In this document: piece after piece, positions 1 through 8,756 of the stretch
How the letters are laid out: the number at the start of each line of letters is the position of its first letter
How positions within the stretch are numbered: position 1 is the first letter of the stretch
DNA from: Porogramme epimiltina
Lineage: Eukaryota > Basidiomycota > Agaricomycetes > Polyporales > Polyporaceae
Assembly (NCBI GenBank): GCA_900155495.1
Contig: FTLJ01000539.1
Coordinates: 1-21,361 of the forward strand
Direction: 5' to 3'
DNA: 21,361 nt
Notes under the pieces: model-generated
What the model was told of the DNA's origin: nothing
The model's database searches: none
What the model saw: the letters and a program-made list of their open reading frames with translations, nothing else
Program-made: the position numbers and the translations under genes

Positions 1-227
1 GCGCCGGTTCCAGTGGCTACAGAGCCGGCTCTGAGCCGGCTCTGTAGCCGGCCACGGCCAAAAATTCACGTTCCCTGAGGGAGCAATGGATTTGGTACCA
101 ATTGGCAATACGTCAAGACCGATGCACTTTCAGCCTCCTATATGGAATGACAATGCGCCATTGGCTCAGTTGTGGTTTCACGAAAGAATGTGTAAATGAC
201 GAGATCAATCACATTTTCGCCTTCGGT
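1..227. other. 3' flank of the MetRS gene
   Basis: This stretch lies downstream of the minus-strand MetRS stop codon and carries no supportable gene. Its one striking element is a perfect palindrome at 15-49, listed separately. The remainder is moderately AT-rich and probably holds the MetRS 3' UTR. Confidence 0.6.
15..49. repeat. 35-nt perfect inverted repeat (17+1+17)
   Basis: Bases 15-31 are the exact reverse complement of bases 33-49 around a single T at 32. Each arm also contains the self-complementary decamer GAGCCGGCTC, so the core reads as two tandem copies of GAGCCGGCTCT. The GC content would make a very stable hairpin or cruciform. It lies about 180 bp beyond the MetRS stop codon. 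It could be a 3'-end structure, a remnant of a small inverted-repeat element, or part of a larger feature cut by the window edge; the sequence does not decide between these. Confidence 0.75.
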
Positions 228-2237
228 CTACAGCTTCGACATATCTATGTCGAACAACCGCACCCCGGAGCGCACCTCCCCCAGCCCGGACCTCCCAAAC
301 GCCGCATCGGCTATCGTCCGCTGCGAAGCAGCCACCCCGAGCGAGTCCAACAGCAGCGTTGCCTTGTCTGGCATGATGGGCTGCAGCAGGATGCCGGACT
401 GACGGAGCGTCTCGAATACGAGCGTCTGCACGTCCGCGGCGACCGACGGAGGGGTGTCCTTGGACCATGGTGCAGCCTGGGTCATGAGCAGGTTCGCCTG
501 AAAGATCCGACGGGCGGGTCAGCACACGACGCGTAGCACAACGCGACAAGATACAGCGCAACGTACCTCCTGGAGCGCGAGCACGACCGTCTCGACGGCG
601 TCTGCGACCTGGAAGCCCCGCATCTGGCCGTCCACGGTCGTTGAAAGCGCCCGCAGCATCTTGAGCAGGGGCGAGAAGGCAGCCGAGTCCGCGATGCTCG
701 TCACCGCGCGGGGCGGCACCTCGGCGACGCGCTTCATGATCTTGGCGGACGTCGCGCGCATGAAGAGGTTCCCGAGGTGGGAGACGATCTCCCTGCTGTG
801 CTTCTGCAACTGCGTTTGGGACCAGTCTGTGTGTGGAGGCTGAGCGCGTGCACGTGGGGGACGTGGGGGGGGAGTCGACTCACCGACGTCGTCCTTGAAC
901 CGCCCGCCGACGCGCGCGAGGTAGTATCGGACAAGGTCGACGCCGAACTCGTCGATAGCCTTGATCGGGTCTGCGACGTTCCCGACCGACTTGGACATCT
1001 TGGCGCGGTCGACTGTCCAGTGCGAATGCGTAAGGAGCCGCGTTGTGAGGGGTAGGTCCAGTGCTTGCAGCATTGCTGGGAAGTAGATGGCATGGAAGCT
1101 ACTCGCGGGTGTTGGTGGCTAAGTATATGCGGTAGGAGAAGAGTCATGCGTACCGGAGGATGTCTTTCCCAATAACTTGGACGTTAGGAGGCCACCCTGA
1201 GCTAAGCCCGTCTCCGCCTGATGATGTCCAAGGGTATCCAACCGACGATAAGTATGTCGTGAGGGCGTCGATCCAGACGTAAATCGTGTGTTCGGAATCG
1301 TTCGGAACGGGGATGCCCCATGTAAGCCGGGAACGTTTTCGCGACACCGAGAGGTCCTCTAGGGGTTCTTGCAGAGAGGCGAGGATGTCTGTATGGTGCT
1401 GCTGAGGGTAGATTGCGTCCGGGTGCGCGTCATAATGTGATGCCAGGGATTCTCGGAAGGACGAGAGCCGGAACTTGTAGTTCTCCTCTTCCTGCCACTC
1501 CACACGAGACCCGGAAGTCGTCGAGACGTGGTACTCCACGCCGTCTTGCTCTCGGCGTTCTACTTGTGTGCTGGGGTAGAACGTTTCGTCGGAGACGGCG
1601 TACCAGCCGGCATGGCTGCCTTTATAGATGAGACCTCTTGCGTCCAGTTCTTTCTTCGTTTCGCCCTCAGTCCCAAACACAGAATGTAACAAGGGATGCG
1701 CTCACCCATAGATGTGTGACAGCGTCAACATGTTGGCGTTCCGTCGTGCGCGTAAATCGCGTACAGCCGACGTTAGCTTTTTGAACGAGATTCTACCTTA
1801 GTTCAAGGGCACTGAGCGAATGGTAGAGGTGCACTGAATAGCATCACGTACGCGGAAGTGCTCGCTCAACTCGTCGCAAAACGCCAGTGGGTCCATACCC
1901 TTCGCCTTCGCCGCGTTCTGGATCTTGAGACCATGTTCGTCGGTGCCTGTCACGAAGTGGACGGGCCGGTTGGGGTTGGAGATCTTGGCATGTCGCGCAA
2001 AGATATCTGCAACGACCAGCGAGTGCAAGTGTCCAATGTGGGGGGCTGCACGCCGAATGCATGAGTATGTCGCAACCAATGGTCATATGAACGGCACGCA
2101 CCGGCATTAGGATAAAATATAGGAGTTGTAACGTAGAACGGTTTTTGTCCCTCTTGGGGCGCGCTAGAGTAGAGTCTTCGCCGGCATTGTGTTGAAGAGA
2201 GACGGCGGAACAGATGGGTGGGAGGAAGAGAGCGCAT
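228..2237 (-). CDS. MSM1: Mitochondrial methionyl-tRNA synthetase
   Basis: This class I aminoacyl-tRNA synthetase charges mitochondrial tRNA-Met with methionine. Seven exons (2237-2102, 2045-1852, 1792-1706, 1665-1154, 1098-884, 826-567, 497-228) join without frame break into 557 aa, a normal length for fungal mitochondrial MetRS. The first 30 or so residues are rich in Arg and Ser with few acids (MRSLPPTHLFRRLSS...), as in a mitochondrial presequence. The signature HIGH (48-51) follows FYVTTPIFYPNAAP, the GTDEHGLKIQ segment follows it, and the second nucleotide-binding signature KMSKS is at 343-347 after HSHWTVDRA. The C-terminal half resembles the helical anticodon-binding domain (HLGNLFMR; NLLMTQAAPW). 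Intron 3 (1666-1705) is only 40 nt. The gene diverges from the auxilin-like gene across 272 bp. The symbol follows the yeast orthologue. Confidence 0.93.
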
Positions 2238-2509
2238 GCACCGGAATCAAGCAGCAGGACGTGACCGCGTCGACGAGAATGCGGAAGCGCCCGCCCGCGG
2301 CTTGAGAATGTATGGATGGGCTGCTCCGATTGGCTGACAGCTTCCCGTCGATCTGCTCGCCGTCATCGTGAAGCGCAGCCTCGGGTCTGAGCCCACCCAA
2401 GAGGTCGCTCCCTCCCCTCCGCCCGCATTAACGACCTATTCACGACACACCTCGGCCCCACGCCACCTCCATCTTGCTCCCCTCACGATAGCTGGTCTAG
2501 TCCTCGCAC
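2238..2509. promoter_or_regulatory. Bidirectional promoter between MetRS and auxilin-like genes
   Basis: These 272 bp separate two start codons pointing away from each other, so they must hold both promoters and 5' UTRs. The side nearest the auxilin start (about 2400-2509) is strongly C/T-rich on the plus strand, as is common in fungal housekeeping promoters. I see no clear TATA box. Confidence 0.6.
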
Positions 2510-5405
2510 ATGTCTGACGCCTTCGCCGACCTCTGGAGCTCGTCCGGCGCTGCGAAGCCCGCCGAGGCACCCCGCAAGCTCGGTGCCATCGCCGCCTCCA
2601 CCCCAGCACAGGCTGCGCCCAGGAGACCCGCCAACGATGTCTTCTCCATGCTTGCCGCGGCAGGCTCCTCCTCCTCACAAGCGTCGCGTGCGGCTACGCC
2701 CTCGGGCACTTTCGGTTCCAGCGCACCGTCCCGGCCGCCCCAAGTCCAGAAGGCGGCGAGCGCAGGTCCTGTGGTCGGGCTAGGAGGCGGGGATGCATTT
2801 AGCGGCTTGTGGGGCGGATCGCCTGGCTCTCAGACGGCAAGTAATGCGAACCTCACGATGGCCCAGCGCGCCGCACTCGCGGAGAAGGAGAGACGAGAAC
2901 GCGCGCAGAGGGTGCAAGCCGCCCCTGCCCCCCAAGCCTCATCCGCGTGGGCTGGCCTCGATGCATTGGGCACATCTACCTCCTCGTCGAAGCCTCAAAC
3001 TGCGGCCGCCTCCAATGGCCTCTTCGGAGACTTCGGCTTCGACACACCCTCCCTTGCACCTACCGCCGCGCCAGTACCCACCAAATCGCCCCAGCCTCCT
3101 CCTGCAGACGACGATGATTGGGGCCTTGGAGACTTTGCGTCGTCCGCACCAGCTGCTGCTGCTCCCTCGTCAAATAAGCAATCAAAAGCTCCTCAAGGTG
3201 ACCTCTTCGGCTTAGACGACTTCCTGTCCGGCGCCCCAGCACAGGCGTCCAACTCACCGGGAGACTTCGACTTCGGGAATAGAGAGGACGGTTTGCTCAA
3301 CAATCAGTCAGATGGAGAGGACGATATTCTGGGGGATTTGGGGAAGCCTGTGGAGCAACTAGCGGCGGTACGTTCTTCAGCAGCAGGACACTACACACCC
3401 ACCCTGACTTCTCAATAGAAACGCAATACTCCTTCACCCCAGCCTCCGCGGTCCGGTCAGCAGTCGCGTGCAGTATCGCCTCCCCCTCACGTCATTGGCC
3501 AAATCGTGGAGATGGGCTTTTCAGTACAACAAGCTCGTGTCGCTCTCGCCGCTACAGACACAGGACTGGATGTGCAAGCCGCGCTGGACATGCTACTCTC
3601 GAACGGCGCGGGTTCCTCCTCTCCAGCTCCCGAAGGACGCCAGGAGCGCCAGCGGCGACCCCAGCGCGAACCGGGACACGACAGGTACTACGGCTCCGAC
3701 GAAGAAGACGGGTCCCGGCGGCAGCCTCAACGTCCCCCGCCCCGTCGATCACCTCAGCCTCCCACACGCGAACGTCCCAGTGCGGGGCGGGAGGCTGGCT
3801 CGCCACCGACAGGCGACGCGCAGCGTAACATCCAGGACCAGACGGATGTGTTGATCGCGCGGGCGAGCGAGATCGGTTTGAGCATGTTCAACCGCGCCAA
3901 TGCGTTTTGGAAGGAGGGAAAGGAGCGCGTGCAGAAAGCATACGAGGAGCGAGCTGCCGCGACCGCGGGTGCGCCTCCGCGCCAGAACAGTGGCGACGCG
4001 CCCCGGCGGAACGGGCGCCCGAAGTGGATGGAGGACGCGCCCGAGCACAACGCGGCGCACGAGCCCACATCGAGCGCGGGTGGGTTCCGCGACTTCGACG
4101 ACGAGGACGCGCCACCGCTGTCGCAGCAGAGCCGCCAGCAGCAGGCGAAGCAGCCGCCTCAACCACGCCCAAAGGCCCCAGAACAGCCTACAGAGAGCCC
4201 TTCGTCACGTCTCAAGACCGGGAACCTCTTCTCGGACGACGCGCCCACCGTGTACGTCTCCCCCTTCCGCCGCAAGGGCGGCTCGCGCGCCCCATCCGCC
4301 GCCTCTACTCCAGCTCCCGCGCCCACACCTCCCGTGCCCAAGCCCGCCGCCGCCCGCGCCCCCTCCCCCGTCGCACTCATCCAACGGCAGACCGTCTCCG
4401 CCACGCCCGCCGCCATCGCGGCCTCGGCGCAGCACAAGGCCGCCGGCACCGAAAAGTTCAAGCTCGGGCAGTACGGCGAGGCCGAGGCGCTCTACACGTC
4501 CGCGATCGCGGCGCTGCCCGCGGGGCACCTCCTCCTCGTCCCGCTGCTCAACAACCGCGCGTTGACGCGGCTCAAGAACGGCGACGCGGCGGGCGCCGTA
4601 GAGGACTGCACGGCCGTCGAGAGCCTCGTCGGGTCCGGCTTCCACCCCGCGCGCGAGGCGCCCGTCGCAAGCGTCGAACACGGCGCTGGCGTCGACCTCG
4701 CGGACGCGCTCGCGAAGGCGTGGCGCCGCCGCGCTGAGGCGCTCGAGGGCCGCGAGAAGTGGGCCGCGGCGCGCGGGGACTGGGAGGCGCTCATCGCGGC
4801 TGACTTTGTGGGCGCCAAGTTCCGCCAGGATGCGCTCGGGGGCGTCGGCCGCTGCCGCAAGATGCTCGCTGCGGAGGCTGACCCCGCCTCCGCCCCCTCT
4901 CAAAAGCCCGCGGCGGCGGCGGCGGCGGCGAGGCCGAAGCCGAAGCCAGCGCCGAAACCGAAAGCGCGGGTCCCGACGCCGCCGTCGGAGGCGCTGAACC
5001 GGGTGCGGGAGGCGAACGAGGCGGCGGAGGCGGAGGACCAGCAGAAGGCCGAGCTCAAGGACGTCGTGGACGCGCGGCTGGCGGCGTGGCGCGCGGGCAA
5101 GGAGAACAACCTGCGCGCGCTGATCGCGAGCCTCGACACGGTGCTGTGGCCCGAGCTTGGGTGGCAGAAGGTCGGAATTCACGAGCTCGTGAGCCCGGGC
5201 CAGGTCAAGGTGCGGTATACGAAGGCGATCGCGAAGCTGCATCCGGATAAGGTATGTTCTAACATGGCGTCGAGAGGCGCGTAGATACGTACTGATGATG
5301 ATCCCTCTGTAGTTGAATGTACGGAACACGACTCTGGAGCAAAGGATGATCGCCAATGGAGTGTTTGGATCTTTGAACGAGGCTTGGAATGCGTTCAAGC
5401 CTTAG
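2510..5405 (+). CDS. SWA2: Auxilin-like clathrin-uncoating co-chaperone (UBA-TPR-J domain, Swa2 type)
   Basis: Auxilins recruit Hsp70 to clathrin-coated vesicles and stimulate uncoating. Three exons (2510-3367, 3419-5251, 5313-5405) encode 927 aa. Residues 1-310 are disordered, rich in Ala/Ser/Pro, with repeated acidic-aromatic clathrin/adaptor-type motifs (DLFG, DDFL, DDDDWGLGDF). A UBA domain lies at about 311-349 (VIGQIVEMGF...ALDMLLSNG). A TPR region spans about 620-750 (GTEKFKLGQYGEAEALYTSAI...LLNNRALTRLKNGD). An Ala/Pro/Lys-rich linker containing a (GCG)n poly-Ala run around 4910-4930 precedes a C-terminal J domain (about 844-927) with the catalytic HPDK just before intron 2. The UBA-TPR-J order is that of yeast Swa2, which is larger here because of the disordered parts. 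The last exons were duplicated downstream as a relic at 8347-8644. Confidence 0.92.
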
Positions 5406-5520
5406 GACTAGTATTTATGGGGTATCAGGACGCTGTTTCGCGGCCTCACTAATGGTTTATAGGTGTGTTGTACGGGTAGAACATAGAATTTGTTCGGACT
5501 ATGCAAACTATACGTGCTCC

Positions 5521-5860
5521 CACACTGGACGCTACGTTTATGGTGTACCTTCGCAGGCACATACACTGCAAGCGTTGGTATCTCTGGCCCAAAACCTTAA
5601 ATATCCTTCCTCTTCCACGTCAGCCTCGCCTCTGCATCCACCTCCTCAATCGCGTCTCGCCGTATCGCTCACTCCGCCGTAGTCAAATCACATATCCTAC
5701 CCAGTAGGATCAAGCGCGAAACGACTTACCGTCCAGTCCCTACTATGTGACACGTAATTATACCCGTTCTTCCTCACCTCTCCTTTCGACTCCCCCTTCA
5801 ACTGGACCCTCTGCTCATGTTATCTCAGGCCACAACCACCACATCTAGATACACCCGCTC
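5521..5860 (-). pseudogene. Relic of the 3' end of an F-box-like gene (unit 1)
   Basis: The DNA aligns by eye with the 3' end of the intact minus-strand F-box-like gene at 8757-10085. Recognisable blocks include CTCTGCATCCACCTCCTC at about 5630 against CTCTGCATCTACCTCCTC, followed by counterparts of the DVSEEVDAE, FAIVP and EYEY coding segments. Substitutions, small indels and stops interrupt the frame throughout, and no part corresponding to the F-box or the N-terminus remains. It keeps the expected tail-to-tail position after the auxilin gene, so it is a decayed copy at the original site. The upstream limit near 5860 is approximate. Confidence 0.72.
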
Positions 5861-6100
5861 CTTGTCAGGCAGATGCGAACGAGGTCAAATGCACATAGAA
5901 TAGGCGCAACGCTGACGTGAGCCCACGTTGACCTCTTTACGAGTGTCTGAACCCTAACAAAGCCTAGGTCATTTACTGGCTGCAATGATCTACCAAGCTG
6001 CGATGCGAGTCTCTGAAATACGTTTTCCAACAGTATTCATTCCCAATATGGGTACATGTAACGCAAGGTAGGATGGCAAGTATTGCTCTGGCGGTCACCA
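5861..6100. other. Spacer between F-box relic and the 6101-7005 gene
   Basis: I find no open frame of interest and no motif beyond ordinary composition. It probably holds the 3' UTR of the minus-strand gene ending at 6101 and more heavily decayed F-box sequence. Confidence 0.5.
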
Positions 6101-7005
6101 TTACACATAATCGAAGGAATAGTCACGGATCTCGTTGAGCTTCGCGATGAACCGCTTGTCGTTCATCTTCATCCAGGTAGCGTCCTCCGGGTCTTCCGCA
6201 TAGGTTTCCTCTGCTGAGGGTCCTGTCCTCCTCCACTTCAGACCCACGACGGCCCCTGCGTTATGAGAAACCTTCCTCTCTAGCATCGCGACCTCGCCGT
6301 TTAGCATGGCAACACCAAGGAGGCGGTGTTCCCATCTATCACCGACTGCGTCCATGAATTCCTCGAGCTGTGCCAATACCTCCGGGGCCTTCGCATCGTG
6401 GGACGCTACTTCGATGACCACTCGGACGATATCGTGTTCCTCCTCTCCGAAGAATTGGTCGACGGTGAAGGCCGGATGTTTTTTCTTTTTAGTGACAAAA
6501 GCCCCTAGGTCACAATGAATCAATAAAGATGGATAGTACGCAAGTGAGTTGAATATAACCACGTACCGTGAGAATCCACCGACTCCTGGAAGGAAGCAAT
6601 GGCCAAGCCCCCGTCGCTCCCGTTCTCATCCTCCCGGTTTCCGCCTGCGTCTTCGACCTCATCTCCGTCTTCATCCCCGACCTCGGCCTCAGCCTCTTCG
6701 CCCTCTCCACTGTTATCTGTGAGTCGTGGCCATACCAGGGATAACTTGTAAGCATGGAGACATATTATGAACGTACTGAATCAACATAAAAAAGACATAC
6801 CCCCTAAGGCCTCAGCATGAAGCAGTGCTTGAGGTTTGACCAGGAAGTGAGTGGAAGGAAACTTGTGCCCTTGAAGGTATGCGGTAAGAGGGCCATAAAT
6901 CTGATGTTGCCACTTCGGGGGGTTCGTGCACAGAATGTCCATGCTCTCTTGCAACCGAGGAGGTAACCTCTCTCCTTCGTCGAATGGCGAAGTTGCCCGT
7001 GGCAT
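6101..7005 (-). CDS. Uncharacterised 252-aa protein, possible degenerate PD-(D/E)XK-like fold
   Basis: Three exons (7005-6801, 6716-6567, 6504-6101) join in phase to 252 aa. Both introns are phase 1 with good donors (GTATGT, GTACGT). The N-terminal part (1-69) contains MDILCTNPPKWQHQIYGPL and a basic-hydrophobic stretch. Residues about 70-115 form a very acidic linker of Glu, Asp and Gly. The C-terminal part has KKKKHPAF, then a strand-like IVRVVIEVAS, helix-forming VLAQLEEFMDAVGDRW and a second strand LLGVAML. The order 'variable strand, then hydrophobic strand ending in E-V, then helix' recalls restriction-endonuclease-like domains in fungal orphan proteins, but the usual Lys after the Glu is absent, so catalysis is doubtful. 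I do not otherwise recognise it. It starts 387 bp from gene A, transcribed away from it, in the slot held by the F-box gene in unit 2. Confidence 0.75.
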
Positions 7006-7135
7006 GGAGTGATGCTAGTTGGTGATCGCGAGACGATGTAGAAACAGTTTAGGAGTGGATGGGAAAAGGTAATATGAAAGAGTTGGCGCGGATGCCATCT
7101 TTACTTCCCTCCGCTGGAATTACGTGCCAGCCTCC

Positions 7136-7142
7136 ATATATA
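7136..7142 (-). promoter_or_regulatory. TATA-like box for the 6101-7005 gene
   Basis: The minus strand reads CTATATATGG about 131 bp upstream of the ATG at 7005. Position and sequence fit a TATA box, but no transcription data are available. Confidence 0.4.
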
Positions 7143-7239
7143 GAGTTGCGATCGAGTCCGACCACAAACCAACAGACAGCCTCCAGCCTGAGTGAGCGCT
7201 TCAGTCCCGAGCTCAACGCGATCTCAGATCTATACCCAC

Positions 7240-7245
7240 CACGTG
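7240..7245. promoter_or_regulatory. CACGTG E-box in the divergent promoter
   Basis: A palindromic CACGTG followed by AC lies between the two divergent start codons (7005 and 7393), 21 bp upstream of a TATA-like box. CACGTG is the classic binding site of fungal bHLH regulators such as Pho4/Cbf1. Its use here is inferred. Confidence 0.35.
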
Positions 7246-7265
7246 ACGCGAATCTCTTGTGGTAT

Positions 7266-7271
7266 TATAAA
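7266..7271 (+). promoter_or_regulatory. TATA box for gene A
   Basis: TATAAA lies 122-127 bp upstream of the gene A ATG at 7393, with C/T-rich sequence between (about 7290-7340), a typical fungal core-promoter arrangement. Confidence 0.45.
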
Positions 7272-7392
7272 TGTGACCCTAGAGGTTTGTTTCGCTCTAA
7301 TCCCCCCAGCTCTCCAACACCCGCGCCCCTCATTCCTAACTGTACCCCAATGATCTAATTTCGCTCCCGCCGGCGTAGTGATTCAACCCATC

Positions 7393-7986
7393 ATGCCTCA
7401 TCAAGCCATCTGGAGTGGCTACCAGTTGACCCATGAAGACTTTCAAATTGAACTCGTTACAAGCCTGCCGTCCATACGATCGCACTGTGAGAAGACGCTC
7501 AAGCGAGAACCAAACTTAATAGAATGCGTGAGCGCCATGATGAAATGGAGGCGTAACCTGCCTCAGAGATACAGGGATAAGGTGCCCTACATGATGAGTG
7601 AGCCGAATATCGTTTATACCCCACCTGGGCCTGCTAACACCATTGCAGTCCGGTATCACCCCGCCAAGAAGTTCGATGGCATCCTTCTCCCGCGGGTGGC
7701 ATCCCACGTCCTGTTCGCGTACCGCGAGATCCCGTACCGCAGACGCGCACAAATCCAACCGGGACACCGGGGCTACACAAGATTGTCCGAGCCGACAGAG
7801 GACGAGCGGGCGCTCCTGAACATCTTCGTGCGGATTATCAGGAAGGAGGGCGGCACAGCCGATCCCGCCAAGTTCGAGTGGACGTTCATGATTAACACAG
7901 ATCAGATCATGGGTAACCCTCTGGTGAGTCGCTTCATATATGCGACTTGCTGATGTGTACTGATCACGGACGCAACCCAGCTCTGA
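7393..7986 (+). CDS. Gene A: uncharacterised 161-aa protein, paralogue of 10505-11101
   Basis: Three exons (7393-7597, 7649-7923, 7981-7986) give 161 aa. I chose the ATG at 7393 because it aligns with the only ATG of the paralogue. Intron 1 has donor GTGAGC, branch site TGCTAAC and acceptor TTGCAG; skipping it would insert residues absent from both paralogues' conserved frame. Intron 2 leaves a last exon of just CTC TGA, again identical in the paralogue. The protein is basic and soluble-looking, with no signal peptide or membrane segment. Strongly conserved blocks are AIWSGYQLT, SAMMKWRRNLPQRYR, SEPTEDER and NIFVRI. I do not recognise the family and assign no function. It is divergent from the gene at 6101-7005. 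Confidence 0.82.
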
Positions 7987-8346
7987 AGTAAACAATTCTC
8001 ACTTTGCAATGGGTATCCAACAGTTTCGCCTTACACTGTATCCATGCGAACTGTATCCTTCGAATCAGCCCATTCACGCCCCTATTCGCACTAACGTATT
8101 CACACTCCTATTCATACCATCCTATTCACCTATGGTAATCTCCTACCTGTACAACAGTGATCATCAATGACAGCCTTGGAGTTCTTGCTCGCTATATGTC
8201 GCTCCACCAATCGAGTACACTACTAGCTGGATATCTGCGTACGATGTCCCAGCCTGTTCCCGGTCCCTGCAGTCAAATTTAAGACGGTTAGTCCCCTCGA
8301 GCACGCCGTCTGATAGAGCCCCTCCATTGTATGAGATCTCACGTTC
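7987..8346. other. 3' flank of gene A and duplication junction
   Basis: No gene is visible. The stretch contains several imperfect CCTATTCRCAC/TATTCAYAC-like motifs (about 8070-8130) also present after gene A' (about 11175-11235), and ends at the point where auxilin-tail homology begins abruptly at 8347. It matches the flank of gene A' up to at least 8287. Confidence 0.6.
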
Positions 8347-8644
8347 CTGCGGGCGCTGATCGCGACCCTCGACCCGATGCCGTGGCCCGAGCTCGGGTGG
8401 CAGAAAATCGGGATCCACGAGCTCGTGAGCTCGGGCCAGTTCAATGTGCGGGACACGAATACGGTCGCGAAGCTGCGCCAGGCACGTTCTGCCATGCCGT
8501 TTGGTGGTGTGTAGCTACCTGCTAATGGGATTCTCTCTAGATCCATAGTTGAATGTACGGAACACGACCCTAGAGCGAAGGATGATGGTTCATCCGGAGG
8601 TGTTTGGGTCTTGGAATGAGGCTTGGAATGCGTTCAAGCCTTAG
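8347..8644 (+). pseudogene. Auxilin (Swa2-like) 3'-end relic created by tandem duplication
   Basis: This copy of the last part of the J domain starts abruptly in the middle of exon 2 (LRALIATLDPMPWPELGWQ) with no promoter or upstream domains. The catalytic HPDK of the parent is replaced by RQAR, the donor GTATGT of the last intron has become GCACGT, and the last exon has an extra codon, yet its end (NEAWNAFKP stop) is intact. Frames are still open, so the duplication is not ancient or decay is slow. It cannot make a working J domain. It ends 112 bp from the stop codon of the converging F-box-like gene. Confidence 0.9.
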
Positions 8645-8756
8645 GACTAGTATTTATGGGAAATCAGGATACTGGTTTGCAGCCTCACTAATGGTGCACA
8701 GATACGGGTAGAACACTAGACTTGTTTGGACTATGCAAACTATACGCGCTTCCATA

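Larger units (their letters stand above)
5111..8346. repeat. Tandem segmental duplication, unit 1
   Basis: Unit 1 begins inside auxilin exon 2 and ends where the second auxilin tail starts. Four blocks recur in the same order and orientation in unit 2: the auxilin tail with its 3' flank (5111-5540 against 8347-8770), the 3' part of the F-box-like gene (5521-5860 against 8757 onward), gene A (7393-7986 against 10505-11101), and the A 3' flank up to the shared GTCAAATTTRAGACGG (8272 against 11365). Offsets are 3236 bp at the left end and about 3112 at gene A. Between the F-box relic and gene A the two units are unrelated. Confidence 0.85.

Noticed and set aside
4205..5398. 397-aa open frame antisense to the auxilin-like gene
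   Set aside because: It is an Arg-rich shadow of GC-rich coding DNA, opposite verified UBA/TPR/J-domain exons and crossing the last intron; it has no recognisable domain.
7378..7392. GTG start for gene A
   Set aside because: Fungal genes use ATG; the ATG at 7393 aligns with the start of gene A'.
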